DNA of 12,007 nt, from the NCBI GenBank assembly GCA_007117055.1, contig SKHH01000145.1, positions 1 to 12,007 on the forward strand. The letters are read 5' to 3'. Positions 7,310 to 12,007 of this stretch are shown here, piece after piece; within the stretch, counting starts at the first letter, position 1; every line of letters starts with the position of its first letter. A model generated the notes under the pieces. The model was not told where the DNA came from. It searched no databases and saw nothing but the letters and a program-made list of their open reading frames with translations. The position numbers and the translations under genes are program-made. The DNA comes from Lishizhenia sp. (GTDB lineage: Bacteria > Bacteroidota > Bacteroidia > Flavobacteriales_D > Crocinitomicaceae).

Positions 7310-8035
7310 TTAATTTTTTAGAATAAGTTTACCATTTTCGAGTTGAGGAATCACGTCTGTTTGATTTGGATTCAAGCAGTATTTGATATCCTCATTCAAA
7401 TTTAATCTTTTTAATCTTCTTCTATGTGAACTAGATTTTAAGAATCCAAAATAATTTTCTTTTGAAGACTGATACAGGTATTTTGCGGCAATACTAGCGT
7501 CTTCATTCGAAGTGAATTTTCCTGTAGCAATCAATTCATCAGCAATTGCACCTCCACAAATAGTGTCTTCCAAATTAAATTTATCTTTCCAGCCTGAACA
7601 TAAGCAAACCACATTTTTATTTTGCTCGATTAACCAATCCACTAAGCTTTTAAGATTAATTAAAGAACCGATAACGATATGTTCAGCGTTGGATTGCGCA
7701 GCGATTTCAATGGCTCTTGTACCATTGGTTGTTGATAATACAACTTCCTGCCCCTTTAGTTCTTCCTTCATGTAGCTGTAAGGAGAATTTCCAAAATCAA
7801 AGCCTTCAACAATTTCTCCGTTACGTTCGGCCCCAACTAAATACCCTTGTTTTTGATATTCTTGAGCTTGCTCTATAGTAGCTACAGGGATAACGGATTT
7901 TACACCATTATTAAAAGCAGAACAAATAGCGGAAGTAGCTCTAAGCACATCGATAACAACAATAATTTCAAAACGATCTCGGAAATAATCAAATTCTTTG
8001 GGTGTGAAACAAACTTCTACAATTTTTTTTTCCAT
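7310..8035 (-). CDS. comB: 2-phosphosulfolactate phosphatase family protein
   Basis: The 241 residues match the ComB family over their full length: VIDVLRATS (27-35), GAERNG (68-73), GFDFGNSP (78-85), TTNGT (102-106) and a CSGWKDKFNLEDTICGG block (146-162). In methanogens ComB is a Mg-dependent phosphatase that converts 2-phosphosulfolactate to sulfolactate during coenzyme M synthesis. Many bacteria without coenzyme M, including Bacteroidota, carry homologues whose role is unclear, and no sulfolactate or coenzyme M gene is visible here. The family assignment is firm but the substrate is not. The protein has no signal peptide. The gene lies 48 nt after the RRM gene and 41 nt before the HKD/SNase-like/HhH gene, all on the minus strand, with no terminator hairpin in either gap, which suggests co-transcription. 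The ATG at 8033-8035 gives the normal N-terminus. Confidence 0.87.
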   Translation of the reverse strand: MEKKIVEVCFTPKEFDYFRDRFEIIVVIDVLRATSAICSAFNNGVKSVIPVATIEQAQEYQKQGYLVGAERNGEIVEGFDFGNSPYSYMKEELKGQEVVLSTTNGTRAIEIAAQSNAEHIVIGSLINLKSLVDWLIEQNKNVVCLCSGWKDKFNLEDTICGGAIADELIATGKFTSNEDASIAAKYLYQSSKENYFGFLKSSSHRRRLKRLNLNEDIKYCLNPNQTDVIPQLENGKLILKN

Positions 8036-8083
8036 AACGCAAGATTATTTTTCAGGATGAATTGCTGTTGATTGATAACTATG

Positions 8084-8494
8084 TTAAAGTCGTTTTCTTC
8101 GAGGACGCATTACTCGTTTCGGTTGCTCTTCTTTAACCGTGCTACTTGTTGATTTTGAATACTCTCTGGGTTTTCTGCTAAAATCTTGGCGTTCGTTTCT
8201 TTGCGTAGAAAACTCCTTTTTTGGTTTGGAAACTTTCGTAGGTCGATTTCCTTTGGGAGAAGCTATTTTTACATCTATGGCTCTTCCATTTACATCAAGG
8301 CCATTGAGTGCTTCAATAGCTTGAATAGCTTGATCTGAATTTTCCATTTCTACGTATCCAAAACCTTTGGATTTTTTAGTTTTATTGTCATACACCACAT
8401 GAGCATATGTAACTTCACCAAATTGAGAAAAAGTGGCTTTTAGGTCTTCTGAGGTAATACCAAAATCTAAGTTGGCAATAAAAATGTTTGTCAT
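8084..8494 (-). CDS. RRM-domain RNA-binding protein with basic tail
   Basis: The chosen ATG at 8492-8494 gives 136 residues beginning MTNIFIANL, the usual start for this family. A start 16 codons upstream (8542) would add a hydrophobic stretch and lie beyond the candidate promoter. A single RNA recognition motif fills residues 1-80, with RNP2 IFIANL (4-9) and RNP1 KGFGYVEM (43-50), including the aromatic residues that stack on RNA bases. Residues 81-136 are a low-complexity tail in which 20 of 56 residues are Lys or Arg, suited to non-specific RNA binding. Small single-RRM proteins of this kind are common in Bacteroidota and are thought to act as global RNA binders, in a lineage lacking Hfq in most members. 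The target RNAs cannot be read from the sequence. It is probably the first gene of a possible RRM-comB-nuclease-like operon. Confidence 0.9.
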   Translation of the reverse strand: MTNIFIANLDFGITSEDLKATFSQFGEVTYAHVVYDNKTKKSKGFGYVEMENSDQAIQAIEALNGLDVNGRAIDVKIASPKGNRPTKVSKPKKEFSTQRNERQDFSRKPREYSKSTSSTVKEEQPKRVMRPRRKRL

Positions 8495-8524
8495 ATTAAG
8501 GCTTAAAATTATAACTAAGCAATG

Positions 8525-8532
8525 CAAAATTA
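8525..8532 (-). promoter_or_regulatory. Candidate -7 element for the RRM gene
   Basis: On the minus strand these bases read TAATTTTG, an exact TAnnTTTG match, 30 nt before the chosen RRM start. The predicted leader would be about 25 nt. No TTG occurs 17-23 nt upstream, so support is partial. The rest of the divergent gap (8495-8641) shows no clear plus-strand promoter for the response regulator. Confidence 0.35.
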
Positions 8533-8641
8533 ATAAATTCAAGACAGACTTTACTTAGATTAACAAAAATTCGATAAAAACACGTTGCTATTCGTTAAAT
8601 TTTAAAATGAATTTCTTTATTTCGCAGTCAAACAGCTGAGT

Positions 8642-9043
8642 ATGGTTCATTCTCCCATTACAAGATGTATATTTATTGATGACGACGAAGATGATCAAAT
8701 TATCTTTGAGCAAATTATGTCCTCCTATTTTAAATACATCACTTTTTCAAGCTTCACTAGTGTTCAAAAAGGACTAGATGATTTAAAATTAAACTACTCA
8801 TTCGTAGGACAAACGGTTGTTTTTTTGGACTTAAATATGCCCAAACAAAATGGTTTTGATTTTTTGGAAGAAAAAAATAGAAATAGTAATCTGTCCGATT
8901 TAAAAGTGATTATTTATTCAACTTCTAATAATCCTGCTGATATAAACAAATGTTTACATTTAGGAGCCGAAGCTTTTATTACAAAGCCTTCTAAAATTGA
9001 AGAAATGGTAGAAGTGTTGAGGAAGTATTTGTTTAACGGTTAA
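8642..9043 (+). CDS. Single-domain response regulator (receiver only)
   Basis: The 133 residues form one receiver (REC) domain with no output domain. The acidic pocket DDDEDD begins at residue 13, the phospho-accepting Asp is Asp63 in FLDLNMPKQNG, the switch Ser/Thr lies in YSTS (92-95), and the conserved Lys is Lys115 in TKPS. All key residues are intact, so it should accept phosphate from a histidine kinase. It belongs to the stand-alone receiver group, of the Rcp1/CheY-like type, common in Bacteroidota, and would work through protein contact or as a phosphorelay step. No kinase is encoded nearby, so its partner is unknown. It is divergent from the RRM gene and convergent with the J-domain gene, with only 7 nt between their stop codons. 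Confidence 0.92.
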   Translation: MVHSPITRCIFIDDDEDDQIIFEQIMSSYFKYITFSSFTSVQKGLDDLKLNYSFVGQTVVFLDLNMPKQNGFDFLEEKNRNSNLSDLKVIIYSTSNNPADINKCLHLGAEAFITKPSKIEEMVEVLRKYLFNG

Positions 9044-9050
9044 CTTTTTA

Positions 9051-9920
9051 TCATAAAAGCGAAAAAGCACTCCATCGGTCGTTTGAAATGAGTAAAAAGA
9101 TGAGCAATAACACAAAAGCAGAAGAACTTAGTATAAATAACAAGCTATAAGCAAAGTTCCTTCCTTTAATAAAACAAGTGAGAAGTGGAATTAATAGTAT
9201 AATTGGAACCAATGGCATCGTACCTGAAACACTAAAATCAGTTTTACTTTCTATCCATTCATCATAATTCCAAAAAAGTACAGATTTTATATCACTTAGA
9301 ACATATGTCTTTTCCAAATAAATCGTTTGATCTTGTTTTAACGTTTTTAATTTATATATATCTACCCAAAGCTTTTCGTTACACTTTGTTTTTACCGGAG
9401 CAATTTTATTGTAACGAATTCCTGAAAAATAATGTGCACTATTCATTTTATAGGCTTTTGTTGCTTCCCATTTTGTTGGTAAGACATAGTGATCCAACAG
9501 AAATGTAATAGAAAGCATGGAGCAAGCGAAAACTACTACTAAAAAATAAGAATAAAAAGGACCTCGGGATATGTTTCTATAAAACTTTTCATTTTCGAGT
9601 GCTTCTTGCTGTTTCATGTATGCGTACCTCATTTTTGCTCTGCGTAAGCGTTCTTCGGCTAATTTCGCTTTTTGAACTTCCAAATTTGAAGGAGAAGCAT
9701 GACTTGTTTTTTGATGTGTTTTAGTTTTATAAGGAGCATTAATTAACTCGATGAGTATTTCATACGCCTCGGATACCGCAATGAATTTTTCATGTGCATG
9801 TTGATCGTTCGGGTTTCTATCAGGGTGATATTCCTTCGCTTTTTTGCGATATGCTTTTTTGATGATGGTTTCATCTTTAGTTGGAGCTATTCCTAATATT
9901 TTGAAATACTGCTCTGTCAC
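9051..9920 (-). CDS. Membrane-anchored J-domain (DnaJ-like) protein
   Basis: The 289 residues begin with a J domain (about 4-58) whose HPD motif is at 32-34, with the basic helix II KKAYRKKAKEYHPD before it. HPD is the contact that stimulates DnaK ATPase, so this should be a functional co-chaperone for Hsp70. A basic, helical linker (about 65-118) follows. Hydrophobic segments at about 122-143, 235-252 and 257-278 suggest a membrane protein, with a loop of some 90 residues between the first two. It lacks the zinc-finger and substrate domains of classical DnaJ, so it is a specialised type III J protein, perhaps recruiting DnaK to the inner membrane. The start is GTG (9918-9920), required to keep the whole J domain, and overlaps the menE stop codon as GTGA, which suggests translational coupling. 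The C-terminal part is not one I recognise. Confidence 0.85.
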   Translation of the reverse strand: MTEQYFKILGIAPTKDETIIKKAYRKKAKEYHPDRNPNDQHAHEKFIAVSEAYEILIELINAPYKTKTHQKTSHASPSNLEVQKAKLAEERLRRAKMRYAYMKQQEALENEKFYRNISRGPFYSYFLVVVFACSMLSITFLLDHYVLPTKWEATKAYKMNSAHYFSGIRYNKIAPVKTKCNEKLWVDIYKLKTLKQDQTIYLEKTYVLSDIKSVLFWNYDEWIESKTDFSVSGTMPLVPIILLIPLLTCFIKGRNFAYSLLFILSSSAFVLLLIFLLISNDRWSAFSLL

Positions 9921-10924
9921 TTTTTACTTCTTTGAAGTTTTAAAACGGTTTGTTTACGGTCAATTTTTCCTGATTTTGTCATTTCAAATGTCGGTATTAC
10001 CATCCATCTTTTTGGGACTTCATATGGATTAAGTTTTGTGAAGTCAGTTTGTTTTGCTTTGTTTTTAAGCGTATTACTCAAAGTAATAGCTACAACTTCT
10101 TCACCGAAACTTTCGTGCGGTATTCCTGCAATAATGAACTGGTCGTCACCTAGTATTTTTGCGATTTTACGTTCTATGGTTTCAGGGTGGAGTTTAATTC
10201 CTCCTGAGTTTATAACAAAATCATTTCGTCCGAGCCAATGAAAAGAATGGTTACCAATTAACTCAACACGGTCGTTGGTTTTTAATGCTTCAATACTTAA
10301 CGTTGGAGCATGTATGATAAGATTTCCGTTCTCATCAGTGGAGAATTGGGTGTCACCAATTCTTTTATAGGGTTCTTGCGTACTATCTATTTTACGTAAA
10401 GCAATGTGAGATACCGTTTCTGTCATCCCGAAAGTAGCGTAGGCATTGCTATTGAAGTTTAATAATTTTTCTTCAAGTTGCACAGAAATTGGTGCTCCAC
10501 CAATAATTATGGATGAGATTAAGTTTAATTTTTCTGGTGTTTCTTGGATTATTTTTTCAATTTGATAGGGGACAAAAGCCGCAAAATCAATGGGGTGGTT
10601 TAAGTTCTTTAGCGGGTTTGCACTAATTGGGGCAACGGTTAAATTAAACGCTCCTAAAATTGAACGTACTAGCATCATTTTACCACCGATAAACTTGGGA
10701 GAGATACAAAGTAAAGCTGAACTTTCTTTTTGTAAATGAAAAAAGGCGTTTGTCATTTGTGCTGAGGCACGCATGATATCTTTTTTTAGTTCAATATCTT
10801 TAGGAATGCCTGTCGATCCAGATGTTTTCTGAATTAGGCTAGGAGGTGTATCCTGCCAAAGTGTGATAAATTCACTGACTTCTGAAGCTATGTCTTTTGT
10901 GTTTGGAAGATACTTTAAGTTCAT
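9917..10924 (-). CDS. menE: o-Succinylbenzoate-CoA ligase (short AMP-binding enzyme)
   Basis: MenE activates o-succinylbenzoate to its CoA thioester with ATP, through an acyl-adenylate, in menaquinone synthesis. Adenylate-forming enzyme motifs appear in order: phosphate loop TSGSTGIPK (34-42), FGMTET (165-170), the ribose-binding Asp at 218, GRNDFVINSGG (232-242), and the catalytic C-terminal Lys320 in KSGKIDR. At 335 residues it is much shorter than most acyl-CoA ligases (about 450-550), because the N-terminal region before the P-loop is nearly absent. This short form is, to my knowledge, usual for Bacteroidota MenE, and all active-site motifs are retained, so it is not a broken gene. The assignment to o-succinylbenzoate rests on this resemblance; another acyl substrate is possible because no other men gene is in the window. 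It overlaps the following J-domain gene by 4 nt. No strong promoter was found upstream. Confidence 0.82.
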   Translation of the reverse strand: MNLKYLPNTKDIASEVSEFITLWQDTPPSLIQKTSGSTGIPKDIELKKDIMRASAQMTNAFFHLQKESSALLCISPKFIGGKMMLVRSILGAFNLTVAPISANPLKNLNHPIDFAAFVPYQIEKIIQETPEKLNLISSIIIGGAPISVQLEEKLLNFNSNAYATFGMTETVSHIALRKIDSTQEPYKRIGDTQFSTDENGNLIIHAPTLSIEALKTNDRVELIGNHSFHWLGRNDFVINSGGIKLHPETIERKIAKILGDDQFIIAGIPHESFGEEVVAITLSNTLKNKAKQTDFTKLNPYEVPKRWMVIPTFEMTKSGKIDRKQTVLKLQRSKK

Positions 10925-11105
10925 ACTATTGAAAAATTACGAATTGATAAATTAACTAGATTTTATTGAGCTCCAAATATGAAAAGGACTACAATCGTAT
11001 ATCATGCTGATCTACATAAAAATCAAGTAATTTTTCTCTAAAACAAATATAACCAATTATTGTTAGAAATTTAATATTGCATATTCTATTTAAAAGGCAT
11101 GATTA

Positions 11106-11133
11106 TTGAATGTCTCTGAAGCGAATATCTTTG
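11106..11133 (+). promoter_or_regulatory. Bacteroidota-type promoter of the exported thioredoxin
   Basis: TTG at 11106-11108, a 17-nt spacer and TATCTTTG at 11126-11133 fit the pattern TTG-N17-23-TAnnTTTG exactly. Transcription would start a few bases downstream, near 11138, leaving a leader of about 25 nt before the ATG at 11165. It lies in a 240-nt gap (10925-11164) in which I see no gene or other clear structure. Both elements and a correct spacing make this the best promoter in the window. Confidence 0.55.
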
Positions 11134-11164
11134 GATAAAAAAAATGTTTTAATTTAGTAGCGAA

Positions 11165-11614
11165 ATGAAAATAAAAAAAATGAAAAAAGTAGCTTTAGGC
11201 ATTCTATTAATCACAGCATCCATTTTAGTATCTGTGCAAAAAGACAATCAACCATCCAGTAAAGAAGAGGGGATTGATTTTGTTGATATTAGCTTTTCAG
11301 AAGCACTTAAAAGTGCAAAGGTAAGCAATAAATTAGTGTTCTTAGATGCTTACGCTACTTGGTGCGGACCTTGTAAATGGATGGATGCTAATACATTCAA
11401 AGATGAATCAGTTGGAGCTTATTTTAACGAGAACTTCATCAATTTGAAAATGGATATGGAGAAAGGTGAAGGACCTCAAATAGCGCGTAGATATAAAGTT
11501 ACAGCTTATCCAACAATGTTTTTTATTAACGGAGAAGGAGAGGTGATTCACAAGGTGTTAGGTGCAAAACCAGCGAAAGATTTTTTGAAAGAAGCTAAAA
11601 AAGCAAATGGATAA
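11165..11614 (+). CDS. Exported thioredoxin-family protein
   Basis: The 149 residues start with a signal peptide or membrane anchor (basic MKIKKMKKVA, then a hydrophobic run to about residue 24). There is no cysteine there, so it is not a lipoprotein. The thioredoxin fold spans about residues 38-147. The redox site is WCGPC with Cys67 and Cys70, the classic thioredoxin sequence, and the cis-Pro is Pro116 in AYPT. It resembles the Thioredoxin_7 or DsbD C-terminal-like group and likely reduces or exchanges disulfides in the periplasm or at the membrane. Its partner is unknown, and WCGPC alone does not tell reductant from oxidant. A second ATG at 11180 would also give a good signal peptide; I keep the first because it lies at a normal distance from the promoter at 11106-11133. 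It is convergent with prmC. No strong terminator hairpin is visible in the 60-nt gap, only a T-rich stretch near 11634. Confidence 0.87.
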   Translation: MKIKKMKKVALGILLITASILVSVQKDNQPSSKEEGIDFVDISFSEALKSAKVSNKLVFLDAYATWCGPCKWMDANTFKDESVGAYFNENFINLKMDMEKGEGPQIARRYKVTAYPTMFFINGEGEVIHKVLGAKPAKDFLKEAKKANG

Positions 11615-11674
11615 CATAGATAGACTCGTATAGTTTTTTGTTTTTCAATTTCTTATTACTACTTATTTGATGGA

Positions 11675-12007
11675 TTAGGGAGACACTAACTTTCCCTTTA
11701 CCATTCTTTTTTTATCTTGAAGGTCTCGTTTTATTTCGACCTCGATAAACCCATTTTGAGATAGTAATTCGGCTACACTATCCGCATAACGCTCATGGGT
11801 TTCAAAATACAAATAGCTATAAGGCTTTTTCGAAGAGATGGCTTTTAAATTGTTTTTAGCAAATGCTACTATTTTATTATAAAACAATAGTGGCTCATCA
11901 TCTGGCACGAACAATGCTAATTCGGGCTCATGCATCAATACATGGTTTGCCATTTCTGACTTTTCCCTTTCGGTTATGTAGGGCGGGTTTGAAACGATAA
12001 TGTTAAA
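11675..12007 (-). CDS. prmC: Peptide chain release factor N5-glutamine methyltransferase, C-terminal part (5'-truncated)
   Basis: PrmC (HemK) methylates the Gln of the GGQ motif in release factors RF1 and RF2, using S-adenosylmethionine, which aids peptide release. Only the last 110 residues are in the window; the frame runs off the right edge. The signature VSNPPYI is present at the edge (NPPY codons at 11978-11989), followed by MHEPELALFVPDDE, matching the family's xxEPxxALF segment after the active site. The Met codon at 11951-11953 is internal and is not the start. The NPPY loop binds the target glutamine. The AdoMet-binding GxGxG motif and the N-terminal helical domain must lie beyond base 12007. 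It is convergent with the exported thioredoxin. NPPY is also found in other N-methyltransferases, but the following EPxxALF segment fits PrmC best. Confidence 0.9.
   Translation of the reverse strand, partial: FNIIVSNPPYITEREKSEMANHVLMHEPELALFVPDDEPLLFYNKIVAFAKNNLKAISSKKPYSYLYFETHERYADSVAELLSQNGFIEVEIKRDLQDKKRMVKGKLVSP

Noticed and set aside
8495..8542. A 16-residue N-terminal extension of the RRM protein
   Set aside because: RRM proteins of this family start just before RNP2, as with the ATG at 8492-8494, and the candidate promoter element lies inside the extension.
9036..9060. A hairpin terminator between the response regulator and the J-domain gene
   Set aside because: The possible stems around GTTTAACGGTTAAC and CTTTTTATCATAAAAG have only 3-5 pairs with unusable loops, too weak to call.
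9917..10924. menE as a truncated pseudogene because of its short length
   Set aside because: All adenylation motifs from the P-loop to the C-terminal Lys are intact, and the short form is usual in this lineage.
11675..11953. A 92-residue stand-alone gene at the right end
   Set aside because: The frame stays open to the window edge and the added residues contain the NPPY motif of PrmC, so the Met at 11951-11953 is internal.

Overview
The window looks like a chromosomal segment of a Bacteroidota bacterium, most likely of the order Flavobacteriales. The evidence is the low GC content, the absence of clear Shine-Dalgarno sequences before most starts, several sites fitting the Bacteroidota promoter pattern TTG-N17-23-TAnnTTTG, and lineage-typical gene forms: a GH3 N-acetylglucosaminidase fused to a class C beta-lactamase-like domain, a short (335-residue) MenE, a small RRM protein with a basic tail, and a 652-residue GyrB. 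I cannot name the genus.

Layout, left to right. At 3-2204 (+) is the C-terminal part of the GH3/beta-lactamase-like fusion, cut by the left edge. It converges on a thioredoxin-fold protein at 2241-2813 (-). A perfect-stem terminator at 2885-2916 closes gyrB (2936-4894, -). The 418-nt gap upstream of gyrB holds a candidate promoter, a short inverted repeat and an 85-nt palindromic repeat built from CRCNAAG heptamers. Three minus-strand genes follow that may be one operon, read from right to left: an RRM RNA-binding protein (8084-8494), comB (7310-8035), and a secreted protein joining two phospholipase D HKD motifs, a staphylococcal-nuclease-like domain and a ComEA-like helix-hairpin-helix (5313-7268). 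A single-domain response regulator (8642-9043, +) is divergent from this group. It converges on a second minus-strand pair, menE followed by a membrane-anchored J-domain protein that overlaps it by 4 nt through a GTG start (9051-10924). After a 240-nt gap with a good promoter comes an exported thioredoxin (11165-11614, +). The window ends in the C-terminal part of prmC (11675-12007, -), cut by the right edge.

Most of this is housekeeping: DNA supercoiling, menaquinone synthesis, release-factor methylation, cell-wall turnover and envelope redox chemistry. I see no phage, transposase, CRISPR array, RNA gene or toxin-antitoxin module. The best leads for new biology are the HKD/SNase-like/HhH protein, whose SNase-like domain appears to have lost every catalytic residue, its placement with comB and an RRM gene, the palindromic heptamer repeat upstream of gyrB, and the coupled menE/J-domain pair.
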